35,593 nt of DNA from Actinomyces israelii DSM 43320 (GCF_000711965.1 NZ_JONS01000022.1:32574-68166); one strand, 5' to 3'; positions 16,621 to 26,299 are shown, counted from the stretch's first letter. Program-made: numbers and translations. The notes: a model not told the origin generated them from the letters alone.

Positions 16621-18864
16621 ATGTTCACTCGCATAGGTCGCACCGTCTCCCGCCACCCCGTGGGCTTCGTCGTCGGCTGGGCGCTGCTGGTCGTCCTCGC
16701 GGCCTCCCTGGTCTTCCAGGGCTGGGGCCGGGGCGGCCTGTTCGAGCGGCTGGCGAGCGGCGAGGTCACCACGCCGGGCACCGAGTCCAACGTCGTGTCC
16801 TCCATGACCACCTCCGACGACAGCACCGGCGAGAAGATCACCGTCGTGGTCGACGGCGTTGACGTCGCCGGCGACTATGCGAATGCCGCCGCCGCGGCTA
16901 CGGCCGCGCGCGAGAAGCTCACCGGGCTCGACGGCGTCGCCTCGGCGACCGACCCCTTCGCACTGCCCGGCTCCGCCTCGCAGCAGGCCAGGACGCTGCT
17001 GTCGACGGACGGCGATGGCTACGCCGTCGTCGTCGCCCTCGACGAGGGACTGACCGACAAGGAGGCCGACGCCGCCAACGCGCGCGTGGCCGCCGCGGCC
17101 GAGGGCGCCTACCGCGACTCCCTGCGCGAGTACGCCCCAGGCGCGGAGGTGCGTGCCGTCTCCGCGGACCTCATCGGGGACTCCATCGGCGAGCTCGTCC
17201 AGAAGGACCTCGCTCGGGGCGAGTCCGTGAGCCTCCCCGTGGCCCTCGTCCTGCTGATCATCATCTTCGGCGGCCTGCTCGCCGCCGGCCTGCCGCTGGC
17301 GGGCGCCGTCGTCTCCATCCTCACCGGCATGGGTGCGCTGTGGTGCCTGACCTTCGTCCTGGACGTGCACTCCTTCATCCTCAACGTCATCTCCATTATC
17401 GGCCTGGCCCTGTCGATCGACTACGGCCTGCTGTTCGTCAGCCGATACCGCGAGGAGGTCGCGATCCGGCTGGTCGAGTCCGGGTACGACGACGGCCGGC
17501 TGCCGCAGGGCGCGGTCATGAAGGCGCTCGTGCGGGACGGCGTCGTGCGCACCGTGGCCACCGCGGGGCGCACGGTCTCCTTCTCGGCGCTGACCATCGC
17601 CTGCTCCATCGTGGGCCTGCTCATTATGCGCTCCCCGATGTTCAAGACGATCGCGGCAGGGGCGGCCGCCGTGACGCTGCTGGCCGTGCTGTGCACGGTC
17701 ACGCTCGTGCCGGCCGTCATCACGCTCCTGGGCGGGCACCTGGTCCGCCCGAGCACGGTCAGCCGGGTGCCCGGCGTCAGCCGCCTCCTGCATGCCGTCG
17801 GCGACTCCTCCTCCGACGACGGCGTGTTCAGCCGGCTCTCCCACCGCGTAGTGGCGCACCCGTGGATGGTCATGGTCGTCATCGCCGCGGTCCTGGCGGC
17901 CATGGCCGCCCCCATCGGCTCGCTGCGCATGCGCGCCAACATTGTCGAGTACATGCCGGCCGACGCCTCGGTGCGCACCGGGTACGACATTCTGCAGGAC
18001 GACTACCCGGCACTGGCCACTCCCACGATCAGTATCGTGGCGCAGACCGACCTCGACGGCGCCGCCGGGCTCGTGGAGGAGATCCGGGGCATGGACGGCG
18101 TCGTCCGCGCGAGCGCCTCGGAGCTGGCCGACCACGAGGGCGCGGTGCTCATCGGCGTGCTCATGGACGTGGACGACCCGGTGGGCCGGCAGGCCGTCGA
18201 TGCCGTCGACCGGATCCGGGCGATCGACACCGGGTACCGGTTCTGGGTGGGCGGCGCGGCCGCGCAGCAGACCGACTTCATCGACTCGATGGCCGCCCGG
18301 GCGCCCTGGGCCGCGCTCATTGTCATCACGGCCGTCTTCGTGCTGCTGTTCTGCATGACCGGCTCACTGGTGGTGCCGCTCAAGGCGCTCATTATCAACA
18401 GCCTCTCACTGATCGCCTCTCTCGGAATCACATCCTGGCTCTTCGAGCACGGGCACCTCGGCCTGCCGCAGACCCCGGGACTGCAGACCTTCATTGTGGC
18501 CTGCCTCATGGCGTTCGGGTTCGGCCTGGCCATGGACTACGAGGTCTTCCTGCTGGCACGCATCACCGAGTACTGGGAGGACGGGCATGACAACGACGAG
18601 GCGGTCGCCCGCGGCCTGCAGCGCTCAGGACGCATTATCACCTCGGCGGCGGCCATTATTATCGCCGTCTTCCTGGGGTTCGTCTCGGGCGAGATGATCT
18701 CCATCAAGGAGATCGGCGTGGGTCTGGCCATTATGGTGGCCGTTGACGCCACGCTCGTGAGGCTGCTGCTCGTGCCTGCGACGATGACGGTGCTGGGCCG
18801 GTGGAACTGGTGGGCGCCCGGGCCGCTGGTCCGCCTGTACGGCCGCCTGCGCCAGAGGGCCTGA
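16621..18864 (+). CDS. MMPL-family RND exporter
   Basis: Inner-membrane proton-driven exporter of 747 residues, related to the mycobacterial lipid exporters and to small drug or lipid exporters of other actinobacteria. It has a first helix at about 13-37, extracytoplasmic domain 1 (about 40-195), a helix bundle, extracytoplasmic domain 2 (about 425-555) and a second bundle. The proton-relay Asp-Tyr pairs are present in both halves: Asp267-Tyr268 (LSIDYGLLFVSRYREE) and Asp639-Tyr640 (AMDYEVFLLARITEYWE). Cargo is unknown. The start ATG follows the promoter and operator at 16483-16536 by 84 bp. No TetR gene is adjacent, which is unusual for such exporters. Confidence 0.92.
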   Translation: MFTRIGRTVSRHPVGFVVGWALLVVLAASLVFQGWGRGGLFERLASGEVTTPGTESNVVSSMTTSDDSTGEKITVVVDGVDVAGDYANAAAAATAAREKLTGLDGVASATDPFALPGSASQQARTLLSTDGDGYAVVVALDEGLTDKEADAANARVAAAAEGAYRDSLREYAPGAEVRAVSADLIGDSIGELVQKDLARGESVSLPVALVLLIIIFGGLLAAGLPLAGAVVSILTGMGALWCLTFVLDVHSFILNVISIIGLALSIDYGLLFVSRYREEVAIRLVESGYDDGRLPQGAVMKALVRDGVVRTVATAGRTVSFSALTIACSIVGLLIMRSPMFKTIAAGAAAVTLLAVLCTVTLVPAVITLLGGHLVRPSTVSRVPGVSRLLHAVGDSSSDDGVFSRLSHRVVAHPWMVMVVIAAVLAAMAAPIGSLRMRANIVEYMPADASVRTGYDILQDDYPALATPTISIVAQTDLDGAAGLVEEIRGMDGVVRASASELADHEGAVLIGVLMDVDDPVGRQAVDAVDRIRAIDTGYRFWVGGAAAQQTDFIDSMAARAPWAALIVITAVFVLLFCMTGSLVVPLKALIINSLSLIASLGITSWLFEHGHLGLPQTPGLQTFIVACLMAFGFGLAMDYEVFLLARITEYWEDGHDNDEAVARGLQRSGRIITSAAAIIIAVFLGFVSGEMISIKEIGVGLAIMVAVDATLVRLLLVPATMTVLGRWNWWAPGPLVRLYGRLRQRA

Positions 18865-18962
18865 TGGGCCGGCGGACCGGGTGGAGCCGAGGTCGAGGGC
18901 GAGGCGGGGCCGGCCGGGGCCCGGGCGAAGGCCCGGACCGGGGCCCGGGAAGGGGAGGCCGC

Positions 18963-18994
18963 CGCGATCGGCTCACTTCCGGCTCGAGATCGGT
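18963..18994 (-). repeat. 22-bp-period repeat, two units (locus D)
   Basis: CGAGATCGGT at 18985-18994 is preceded 22 bp earlier by the diverged CGCGATCGGC at 18963. The spacer, read on the reverse strand, is AGCCGGAAGTGA, identical to the 12 bases that precede the unit at 26300. The site lies between the converging MMPL and glycosyltransferase genes. Confidence 0.75.
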
Positions 18995-18999
18995 CGCCT

Positions 19000-20262
19000 T
19001 CAGTGGCGCGACAGCGTGCGATGGTCTCTGATTAGCTTTTCGTACAGGTCGGCCATTCTTGCCGCCATTGTTGTCGAGTCGAACTCTTGGGCCACATCGA
19101 GAGATCCCCTGGACAGCATGTCCAGCTTCTCGGGGTTCGAGAACAGGTCGTTGAAGGCCTGTGCGAGGTCCTCGCCCTCGATTCCGCCGGTCAGCACCGC
19201 GTTGCGCTTCGTCAGGCCCTCCGTCATCTGCTCGTCGCAGTACACGATCGGCAGACCGCTCGATGCCGCCTCGAGGAAGGTCATTGGTTGGTTGTCGAAG
19301 TGGTATGAGGCGAGTGAGAAGACGTCCGCCTGCTTGAGCAGGGCGGCGACCTTATCGCTCGGCTGCATGCCGGTGAATATGACTCGGTCGGTCACGCGCA
19401 GCTCCTCGGCGCGCGTTCTCAGCTCGTGCTCGTACGGGCCTCCGCCGACCAGGACGAGCTTGATGCTCGTGTCGGGAATGAATGGTATCGCCTCGATGAG
19501 CGCCTTCTGCCGCTTCTCCGGGCTCAGCCGGGCGACGGATATGATGAACTTCTCTCCCGGGCTTTTCTCTATGGGGGAGCCCTCGGGGTCGGCGTCGCGG
19601 TACTGCCTCGTGTTGATGCCGTTGGGGCGCACGTAGCACGGTGCCGTCAGCCCGCCCTCGTCTATTAGTATTCTTGCCAGGTGGTTCGACGGCGATATGC
19701 AGGCCTCGCACTTGTTCGCGAAGGCGGCGGTGAGTCGCCAGCCCTGGTGGGAGAACGTCTCCTTGATGGCCTCCCGGCTCATCGAGCGCAGCTGCTCGCG
19801 GGACGCCGTCGGCAGAATGGGCCTGGTTCGCAGCACGATCGGGAGCGCCACGGTCAGGGCGATGATCCCGGCCGTCACCATGAGCGGATAGTCGTCGATC
19901 AGCTCCGTGTACAGCGTGTGCACCGTCGTAACATGAGGAATGTTCTGGCGCTTCGCCACGCTGTGAGCAAGAACGCCGACGTAGAACTGCATCTGGCTGT
20001 GGACGATGTCGAACTCGTACTTGTCGAGCCTTCGTGCCAGACCGGGATAGATGACTCCGGTCTCGCGTTTGTCAAAAACATAGTTCTTTGATGAGGGGAC
20101 GCGAATGACGTGGTCGTCCTCGTCCCGATACCCCTTGCACCTCGGTGCAATGACGTAGACTTCGTGACCGAGCCCCTCCAGCGCCTCTTTCAGGTTCGTT
20201 GTTGATGTCGCGACGCCGTGCACCGACGGCAGGTAATCGTCAATAAATATGCCAATCCGCAC
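19000..20262 (-). CDS. GT4-family glycosyltransferase, probably membrane-lipid type
   Basis: A GT-B retaining glycosyltransferase of 420 residues. It begins RIGIFIDDYLPSVHGVATSTTNLKEALEGLGHEVYVIAP, and contains FIISVARLSPEKRQKALIEA, LVLVGGGPYEHEL, VIFTGMQPSDKVAALLKQADVFSLAS and the E-x7-E type segment DNQPMTFLEAASSGLPIV. A hydrophobic stretch near residues 128-147 suggests membrane attachment. The architecture fits diacylglycerol glucosyltransferases that make glycolipids, though capsule or glycan enzymes are not excluded. GTG 20262 follows TACAAT by five bases. Its G+C is clearly lower than that of its neighbours (19021-19080 is 50%) and it uses A/T-ending codons, suggesting transfer. Confidence 0.85.
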   Translation of the reverse strand: MRIGIFIDDYLPSVHGVATSTTNLKEALEGLGHEVYVIAPRCKGYRDEDDHVIRVPSSKNYVFDKRETGVIYPGLARRLDKYEFDIVHSQMQFYVGVLAHSVAKRQNIPHVTTVHTLYTELIDDYPLMVTAGIIALTVALPIVLRTRPILPTASREQLRSMSREAIKETFSHQGWRLTAAFANKCEACISPSNHLARILIDEGGLTAPCYVRPNGINTRQYRDADPEGSPIEKSPGEKFIISVARLSPEKRQKALIEAIPFIPDTSIKLVLVGGGPYEHELRTRAEELRVTDRVIFTGMQPSDKVAALLKQADVFSLASYHFDNQPMTFLEAASSGLPIVYCDEQMTEGLTKRNAVLTGGIEGEDLAQAFNDLFSNPEKLDMLSRGSLDVAQEFDSTTMAARMADLYEKLIRDHRTLSRH

Positions 20263-20486
20263 AGTTCATTGTATCACGCCCAAGTTTCGGCGCGCACATG
20301 GCGCCGCCTCGCCTATTTATTTTCTTGGTCGAGAGCGGTCCGCTGAATGTCGGGTCCGGGGTCGTGGGGCGGCCGGATGCGCCTGCTCCGGGTCCCGGCG
20401 GCGGGCGGGGTGCGCGACGGGTCGGCGTCTGGGCGCGGGCGTCCGGCCCGCGGCGAAGCGGTCTCGACGAGGGGTCGCGCATGCTA

Positions 20487-20528
20487 TTGCACATACTGTA
20501 CATGTGCGGTATAAACAGCATGTGCACA
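20487..20528 (+). promoter_or_regulatory. Promoter and palindromes of the GntR-ABC operon
   Basis: TTGCAC (20487-20492) and TATAAA (20510-20515) are 17 bp apart and the GTG follows six bases after. Between the boxes, GCACAT (20489) and ATGTGC (20502) form an inverted repeat around TGTAC. A second palindrome, TGTGCACA, covers the start codon (20521-20528). Both suit autorepression by the encoded GntR protein. Confidence 0.65.
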
Positions 20529-20905
20529 TCGTTCTCTCCCGGACGTCCGGGACGCCCATGTACGAGCAGATCGTTGACCAGATCCGGCAGGCCATCTGGT
20601 CCGGCGACCTGCCCGCCGGGACCCCGCTGCCCTCGCTGCGCCGGCTCGCGAGGGACCTGGAGGTCTCCCTCATCACCACCACCCGCGCCTACAACGACCT
20701 TGCCGCCGCGGGCCTCATCGGCAACCAGGCCGGTCGCGGCAGCTTCGTCCTGCCCCAGGACGAGGACGAGACCCGCGCGCGTCTCCTCGCCCGGCTGGAC
20801 GCCCAGCTCGACGACGCCGTCGCCACCGCCCGGCTCGCCGGGCTCGACCTGTCCGACCTCCACGAAAGGAGTACGCAACGATGGAACGCACTGAACACGG
20901 AGTGA
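20522..20905 (+). CDS. GntR-family regulator, YtrA subfamily
   Basis: A short GntR repressor of 127 residues: winged-helix domain (GTPMYEQIVDQIRQAIWSGDLPAGTPLPSLRRLARDLEVSLITTTRAYNDLAAAGLI) followed by only about 50 residues, the size of the YtrA subfamily, which typically controls an adjacent ABC exporter. GTG 20522 restores the family's N-terminal strand (VHIVLSRTSG) and follows a TATAAA box by six bases. Its last 25 bases overlap the ABC ATPase gene. Inducers of relatives are cell-wall antibiotics, but nothing here shows the inducer. Confidence 0.9.
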   Translation: MHIVLSRTSGTPMYEQIVDQIRQAIWSGDLPAGTPLPSLRRLARDLEVSLITTTRAYNDLAAAGLIGNQAGRGSFVLPQDEDETRARLLARLDAQLDDAVATARLAGLDLSDLHERSTQRWNALNTE

Positions 20906-21876
20906 CCGCCCCGGTGCCCGGGGCCGCGCAGCCAGCGCCCGGCGCGGACGGCGGCCCCGGCCGTCCCGATCCCGGCCCCGCCGTCCGCCTCGACGCCGTC
21001 GTACGCAGGCAGGGGGCCTTCACCCTCGGCCCCCTCGACATGAGCGTGCCGAGCGGCCTGGTCACCGGCTTCGTCGGCCCCAACGGGGCCGGCAAGACCA
21101 CCGCCATCAAGGCGATGCTCGGCATGATTGGCATCGATGCGGGCTCGATCGGCGTCCTCGGCGCCGCACCGGGGGCGCGCCACGACCGCATCGGCGTCGT
21201 CCTGGACACCATGGCCCTGCCCCCGGAGTGGACGGCCGTCTCGGCCGCCCGCAACCTGGGGCGCTTCTACCCCGGCTGGGACCGGGACCTCTTCGACGAG
21301 CTGCTGGCCCGCCTGGACGTCCCGCCCCGGGTGCGGGTCAAGGACCTGTCGCGCGGTCAGGGCGTCAAGCTCCGGCTCGTCCTCGCGCTCGCCCACCGCC
21401 CCGAGCTCCTCATCCTCGACGAGCCGACCTCGGGCCTGGACCCCGTCGCGCGCCTGGACGTCCTGGACGTCCTCCGCGACTTCCTCGTCGAGGAGGGGCG
21501 GACGATCCTCTTCTCGACCCACATCACCTCCGACCTGGAGCAGATTGCGGACCACCTTCACATTATCGGGGCCGGCCGCACCCGCTTCGCCGGTCCCCTG
21601 ACCGATCTCGCCGAGCAGTGGGCCATGGCCCGCGGCCCCGTCTCGGCCCTGACGCCCGCGGCCGAGGCGGCCCTCGCCGGGACCCGGCGCAACGGGGTGG
21701 GCGCCTTCTCCGGACTCATCAGGGTCTCGGACACCGCCGCATTCGGTCCCGACGTCGTCGTCGAGCCCCCCTCCATCGAAGAGGCCGTTGCCGCCATGAC
21801 TCGTGGTCCGGGGTCTGACGGCCTCGCCCGCCACTCCCGTCCCGCCGCCTCGGCGGCCCCGGTCCAGGAGCACTGA
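20881..21876 (+). CDS. ABC transporter ATP-binding protein (YtrB-like)
   Basis: ATPase of an ABC-2 type exporter, 331 residues. Walker A GPNGAGKTT spans 66-74, the signature is LSRGQ from 156 (the usual second Gly replaced by Arg), Walker B LLILDEPTSGLDP has Asp180-Glu181, and the H-loop reads STHITSDLEQIADH. A Pro/Ala/Gly-rich N-terminal tail of about 35 residues precedes the domain. ATG 20881 has AAAGGAG upstream and lies inside the end of the GntR gene. With the GntR protein and the permease at 21878 it forms a three-gene operon. Confidence 0.92.
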   Translation: MERTEHGVTAPVPGAAQPAPGADGGPGRPDPGPAVRLDAVVRRQGAFTLGPLDMSVPSGLVTGFVGPNGAGKTTAIKAMLGMIGIDAGSIGVLGAAPGARHDRIGVVLDTMALPPEWTAVSAARNLGRFYPGWDRDLFDELLARLDVPPRVRVKDLSRGQGVKLRLVLALAHRPELLILDEPTSGLDPVARLDVLDVLRDFLVEEGRTILFSTHITSDLEQIADHLHIIGAGRTRFAGPLTDLAEQWAMARGPVSALTPAAEAALAGTRRNGVGAFSGLIRVSDTAAFGPDVVVEPPSIEEAVAAMTRGPGSDGLARHSRPAASAAPVQEH

Positions 21877-21877
21877 C

Positions 21878-22531
21878 ATGCGCACCACGTGGAACCTGCT
21901 GCGCGCCGAGCTGTCGGCCCACGCCTTCGCGCTGCGCAACTTCGCGATCGTCGCGGCCATTATCACTGCGGCGAACCTCGCCCTGGGCGGGGCGACGCCG
22001 GCCGTCGCCGTGTGCACCCTGACGACGGCCTTCCTGCCCGGCGCCCTGTTCGCCCAGGACGAGCGGGCGCACCTGGACGCCATGTACGCGATCCTGCCGG
22101 TGACTCGGACGCAGTTCGTGCTCGGCCGCTACCTGCTCGTCGCCCTCGTCGCCGCAGCCACGACCCTGGCGGGCGTCGGCGTCGCGCGAGTCGATTCGCT
22201 CGTGCGCGGCCCCCAGGCCGGCCCCGTTCCGCTGTCCACGGCGGCGGTCGCGGGCGTGGCCCTGGCGGTGGTCGGCGCCGTCGCCGCGGTCCAGCTGCCG
22301 CTCTTCCTCGCCCTCGGGCACGCGCGCACGGGCGTGCTCTCCTACGGCGCGACCATGGCCCTCATGTTCGGGGTCATACTCCTGGTCCGCCGGCTCCCCG
22401 GGCTCGCGACGACGCTGCTGGACTGGGCGGGCCGGCCGTTCATCGGGCCTGCCGGGCTGGGGGTCGCGGCGGCGCTGCTTGTCGCCTCCGCCGCGTGCGC
22501 GACCCGCCTCTACCGGCGTCGGAGCCTGTAG
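21878..22531 (+). CDS. ABC-2 type permease, small integral membrane protein
   Basis: A 217-residue permease with about six hydrophobic segments: FAIVAAIITAANLALGG, AVAVCTLTTAFLPGALF, YLLVALVAAATTLAGVG, AAVAGVALAVVGAVAAVQLPLFLAL, GATMALMFGVILLV and GLGVAAALLVASAACA. The phrase FAQDERAHLDAMYAILPVTRTQFVLGRYL is typical of ABC-2 permeases of the YtrC type and their relatives. ATG 21878 starts one base after the ATPase stop and has AGGAG upstream. It should pair with the upstream ATPase. The gene ends against the converging ABC fusion gene. Confidence 0.85.
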   Translation: MRTTWNLLRAELSAHAFALRNFAIVAAIITAANLALGGATPAVAVCTLTTAFLPGALFAQDERAHLDAMYAILPVTRTQFVLGRYLLVALVAAATTLAGVGVARVDSLVRGPQAGPVPLSTAAVAGVALAVVGAVAAVQLPLFLALGHARTGVLSYGATMALMFGVILLVRRLPGLATTLLDWAGRPFIGPAGLGVAAALLVASAACATRLYRRRSL

Positions 22532-22580
22532 GACGACGGCGGGGCGGCCTTCTGGCCGATGATGGGGCCGGAGGTCCGGG

Positions 22581-25500
22581 TCACTCGCTGCGCAGCGCCT
22601 CCACCGGGTCCTCGCGGGCGGCCCTGGCGGCGGGCACGAGCCCGGCCAGGACGGTGAGCAGCACCGAGACGCCGATGAGGGCGGCGCCGGCCGTCGCCGG
22701 CAGCTGGGCGACCGTGGCGACCCCGAACCTGCGCTCCACGAACAGGTTCGCCGGGATGCACACCAGGAGCGTGATGCCGACCCCCATCGCGCCCGCCAGC
22801 AGCCCCTCGATGACGGTCTCGGCGTTGAAGACGTGCCTGATGTCGCGCTTGGAGGCGCCGACCGAGCGCAGGATGCCGATCTCCTTCTTGCGTTCCAGGA
22901 CGGAGATGTAGGTGATGATCGCGATCATGATGGAGGAGACCACCAGGGAGATCGACACGAATGCGATGAGCAGCCAGGAGATGATGTCGACGATCCGGGT
23001 CACCGAGCTCATGAGCAGGCCGACGAGGTCGGTGTAGGTGATGACCCTGTCCTGGGCGCCGGCCTTCTCCTGGGCGGTGTTGTAGTCGGCGAGAGCGGCC
23101 TTGACCCGCTCCTTGGCGGTGAAGCTCGCGGGGTAGAGGTCGATCTCGCTGGGCACCTCCGGGTCCGCCCAGCCCAGGTCGGCGAGGTTCTTGTCGTAGG
23201 TGGCGACGTCGGTCGACATCATTGAGGCCATGAGGGCGGCGAGATCCTCCTGGTCCATGTTGAGGCTGAAGGCGTCCTTGAAGGCCTGCTCGTCGATGTC
23301 CATCGCGGAGCCCATCTGGGTGGCGAGCCGGGTCGTGGCGTCCTGCATGGCCGTGCGGATCTGCTCCTGGATCGCCGTCATCATCTGGGTCATGGCGCTG
23401 TTCAGGGCGGCCTGGATCGAGCTGCTGAGCGTCTGGACGATGGTGGAGGTGACGGAGGCGGCGACCTGCCGGCCGATAGCGGTGACCAGCTCGTCGCGCA
23501 CGGCGTCGCTGATCCGGCCGACGTCGGGGTCGGCGCCCAGGGACGCCACGAGGTTCTGCGTGAGCCGGGCGGAGTCGATGACCTGGTCGGAGCCCAGGGT
23601 GTCGGCGATGGTCTTCTGGACGTCCGGCTGGGCGAGGTAGTCGGCGGCGAGGGTCGCCAGGTCGGGGCCCCGGCCGTCGCCGTCGGGGTCGTCGGAGATG
23701 TGCTGGGCGTAGTAGGCCTGGAAGCCGGCGATGACGCCGGTCATCATGGTCGACACGGCGGTGGAGGCGCCCTCCCTCAGGGCGCCGTCGGCCAGCGCGC
23801 CCCGGATGAGGGCCGGGTAGTCGACGTCGGCGAGCTGGGGGAAGCGGCCGGTGAGGTCCTGGGAGGAGACGCTGGACAGGTCGAGCCCCGACAGGTCGAT
23901 CTCCGGGACGCTGTCGGTCAGGGCGGACAGGTCGAGCCCGGACAGGTCGACGTCGCCGATGCCGGTGGCCTCGAAGCCGGACACGTCCATGCCGGACAGG
24001 TCGAGGTCCAGCTTGGAGGGGTCCAGCTGGAAGGCGGCCTGGATCTTGTCGGTGTCGACGGTGAAGAGCGAGGAGAGGTCGATCTCGCCGGCCTTGGCGC
24101 CGGCGGCCTCGTCGGCGAAGGTCTTGCCGGTCAGGACGTCGGTGTCCGGGTGGGCGAGCTGGTCCTGGACGATCGCGGAGCCGCTCGCCTGGTCCATGAC
24201 GTGCCGGGTGAGCGCCGGGGTGTAGGCCAGCCCCCGCTTCAGGGTCATCTTGTCGGAGTCCCTGGCCCGGACGATGCCGGTGATGCGGAGGTCCTCGCCG
24301 TCGGCGACCGCCTGCCGCATGAGCTCGGTGTCGTCGGAGCGGTCGGTCCACACGCCGTAGGTGTCGTCGTGGCGGTAGCGGGCGGAGGCGGGCACGAGCT
24401 TGAAGGTCACCTGCATGAGGCGGTCGTAGGAGTAGCTGGTCGGGCCCGACGCCGAGGCGGCTGCCGGGTCCGCCGACGGCGTCGCGGAGGCTGCCGGGTC
24501 CGGCGACGCCGGGGCGGTCGCGCCGGTGGCGCCGCCGGGCCCGGTGGTGGCGCCCGTCGGCGCTGCCGGGTCCGACGGCGAGCCGGCTCCGGGCACGGCC
24601 GCCCCCGGCACGGCCGCCACGCCGGAGGCCCGGCCGGAGAGGTAGTCGCGCATCAGCTGGTCGAGCCGGCTGTGGTCGCGCAGGCCCAGGGTGTACTCGA
24701 AGATGTCCGGCAGGGTGCCGTCCTCATCGAGGACCAGCGCCAGCTCGTCCGCCTCCGCGGGCCAGCGTCCGGCGACGACGTCGTACTGGTCCTCGTAGAG
24801 GGAGGGCTCCGCCGGCATCTGGTGGAAGGTGTCCATGGACAGGACCGAGGACAGGAACCCGGTGGACATGGCGCCGCTGAGCGGCTCGAAGGCCTGCTCG
24901 GGGTTGACCCGGGTGATGGCGGAGCTCGTGTCCGGCAGATAGATCTGCGGGGTGACGTCGTAGAGGTACTCGATGGAGGTGACCTGGTCCCTGATCCCGC
25001 CGCCGCCGGAGTCGAGGTACTGCTTGAGAGAGGCCAGGTCGTTGGTCGATCTCGACCCCATCATCTGGTCGAAGGAGTCGATGGTGGTCACCGTGCCGGG
25101 GGAGCCCGCGGCCGCCGTCGCCGTCTCCTGCGCGGCCTGCCGCCCCCGGGCCAGCACCGCCGTCATGTCCGTGCCGGTCTTCTGGATGGCCAGCGGGTAG
25201 GAGGTCAGCGTCTCCTCCTCGGTGCGGGCGATATAGGCGTTGACGCCGTTGGCGAGCGCCAGGATGAGGGCGATGCCGATAATGCCGATGGACCCCGCGA
25301 AGGAGGTCATGAGCGTGCGGCCCTTCTTCGTCATCAGGTTGCTGAAGGACAGTGCGAGGGCGGTCAGGGGCCCCATGGATGTGGCCCGGGCGGTCCTGGC
25401 CGCCCGGGCCTCGGAGCCGTCGTCGGCCGGGGCGCAGGGGCGGGAGTCGGCGACGAGGCGCCCGTCGGCGAGCTCGACAATGCGGGTGGCGTACCGGCGG

Positions 25501-26108
25501 GCGAGCTCCGGGTTGTGGGTGACCATGATGACGAGGCGGTCGCGGGCGATCTCCTTCAGCAGGTCCATCACCTGCACGGAGGTGGCGGAGTCGAGGGCGC
25601 CGGTGGGCTCGTCGGCCAGGACGATCTCGGGGTCGTTGATCAGGGCCCGGGCGATGGCGACGCGCTGCATCTGGCCGCCGGAGAGCTGGGCGGGGCGCTT
25701 GTGGGCGTGCTCGGCGAGGCCGACCTCGGCGAGCGCGTCCAACGCGCGGCGGCGGCGCTCGGCGCGGGGGGCGCCGGACAGGGTCAGGGCGAGCTCGACG
25801 TTGGCCAGGACCGACTGGTGGGGGATGAGGTTGTAGGACTGGAAGACGAAACCGATGCGGTTGTTGCGGTAGGCGTCCCAGTCGCGGTCCTTGAAGTCCT
25901 TGGTGGAGATGTCGTCGATGACCAGGTCGCCGGAGTCGAAGTGGTCGAGGCCGCCGACGACGTTGAGCAGCGTCGTCTTGCCGGAGCCCGACTGGCCGAG
26001 GACGGCGACGAACTCGTTGTCGCGGAAGGAGACGGTGACGCCGGCGAGGGCCGTCTGGGTCAGCGATGCCGTGCGGTAGGACTTGGTGATCCTCCGCAGC
26101 TCCAGCAT
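22581..26108 (-). CDS. Giant MacB-like ABC transporter, ATPase fused to FtsX-type permease
   Basis: One chain of 1175 residues. The ATPase domain (1-220) has Walker [10 protein letters not shown] (38-46), signature [14 protein letters not shown] and Walker [13 protein letters not shown]. Helix 1 of the FtsX/MacB permease is near 265-285, and three helices with the SVGASKRDI motif close the protein (about 1030-1170). Between them lies an extracytoplasmic region of some 730 residues, more than three times that of MacB. It contains a Pro/Ala-rich linker (about 495-556), a run of [12 protein letters not shown] repeats (about 697-752) and an amphipathic Met/Gln-rich helix (about 901-940). ATG 26108 follows TAGAAT by six bases. 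Export of a peptide, lipid or drug is likely; the cargo is unknown. Confidence 0.9.
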   Translation of the reverse strand: MLELRRITKSYRTASLTQTALAGVTVSFRDNEFVAVLGQSGSGKTTLLNVVGGLDHFDSGDLVIDDISTKDFKDRDWDAYRNNRIGFVFQSYNLIPHQSVLANVELALTLSGAPRAERRRRALDALAEVGLAEHAHKRPAQLSGGQMQRVAIARALINDPEIVLADEPTGALDSATSVQVMDLLKEIARDRLVIMVTHNPELARRYATRIVELADGRLVADSRPCAPADDGSEARAARTARATSMGPLTALALSFSNLMTKKGRTLMTSFAGSIGIIGIALILALANGVNAYIARTEEETLTSYPLAIQKTGTDMTAVLARGRQAAQETATAAAGSPGTVTTIDSFDQMMGSRSTNDLASLKQYLDSGGGGIRDQVTSIEYLYDVTPQIYLPDTSSAITRVNPEQAFEPLSGAMSTGFLSSVLSMDTFHQMPAEPSLYEDQYDVVAGRWPAEADELALVLDEDGTLPDIFEYTLGLRDHSRLDQLMRDYLSGRASGVAAVPGAAVPGAGSPSDPAAPTGATTGPGGATGATAPASPDPAASATPSADPAAASASGPTSYSYDRLMQVTFKLVPASARYRHDDTYGVWTDRSDDTELMRQAVADGEDLRITGIVRARDSDKMTLKRGLAYTPALTRHVMDQASGSAIVQDQLAHPDTDVLTGKTFADEAAGAKAGEIDLSSLFTVDTDKIQAAFQLDPSKLDLDLSGMDVSGFEATGIGDVDLSGLDLSALTDSVPEIDLSGLDLSSVSSQDLTGRFPQLADVDYPALIRGALADGALREGASTAVSTMMTGVIAGFQAYYAQHISDDPDGDGRGPDLATLAADYLAQPDVQKTIADTLGSDQVIDSARLTQNLVASLGADPDVGRISDAVRDELVTAIGRQVAASVTSTIVQTLSSSIQAALNSAMTQMMTAIQEQIRTAMQDATTRLATQMGSAMDIDEQAFKDAFSLNMDQEDLAALMASMMSTDVATYDKNLADLGWADPEVPSEIDLYPASFTAKERVKAALADYNTAQEKAGAQDRVITYTDLVGLLMSSVTRIVDIISWLLIAFVSISLVVSSIMIAIITYISVLERKKEIGILRSVGASKRDIRHVFNAETVIEGLLAGAMGVGITLLVCIPANLFVERRFGVATVAQLPATAGAALIGVSVLLTVLAGLVPAARAAREDPVEALRSE

Positions 26109-26114
26109 GTTGCG

Positions 26115-26156
26115 ATTCTACTGCGATGCGGGCGCACAATCAACAACGATCGTTTC
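26115..26156 (-). promoter_or_regulatory. Promoter and operator of the giant ABC gene
   Basis: On the reverse strand, TTGATT (26143-26138) and TAGAAT (26120-26115) are 17 bp apart and the ATG is six bases downstream. The palindrome AACGATCGTT (26145-26154) abuts the -35 box. Together with the next two bases it gives the 12-mer AACGATCGTTTC also present at the MMPL promoter. Confidence 0.65.
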
Positions 26157-26299
26157 TGTTTGTTGTGCTGCCCGGGCCGTCGGCGCCCACGGCGAGCGGT
26201 TCCGGGCCCCGGTGGAGCCGCTTCGCGGACGCGCGGCCCGACTCGCGCGCCCGCTTCGGAGGTGGAGAGCGGTTGCCGGCGTCGTCGAGCCGGAAGTGA

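Noticed and set aside
15919..18135. A 738-codon reverse-strand frame covering the VOC gene and most of the MMPL gene.
   Set aside because: Only its last 131 codons (the VOC gene) are real; the rest mirrors the MMPL gene, whose Asp-Tyr motifs and helices are clear.
20298..20894. A 198-codon forward frame overlapping the GntR gene in another frame.
   Set aside because: The GntR frame has a recognisable winged helix, a promoter at the right distance and an operon overlap with the ATPase; the alternative reads as Ser/Pro/Arg-rich noise.
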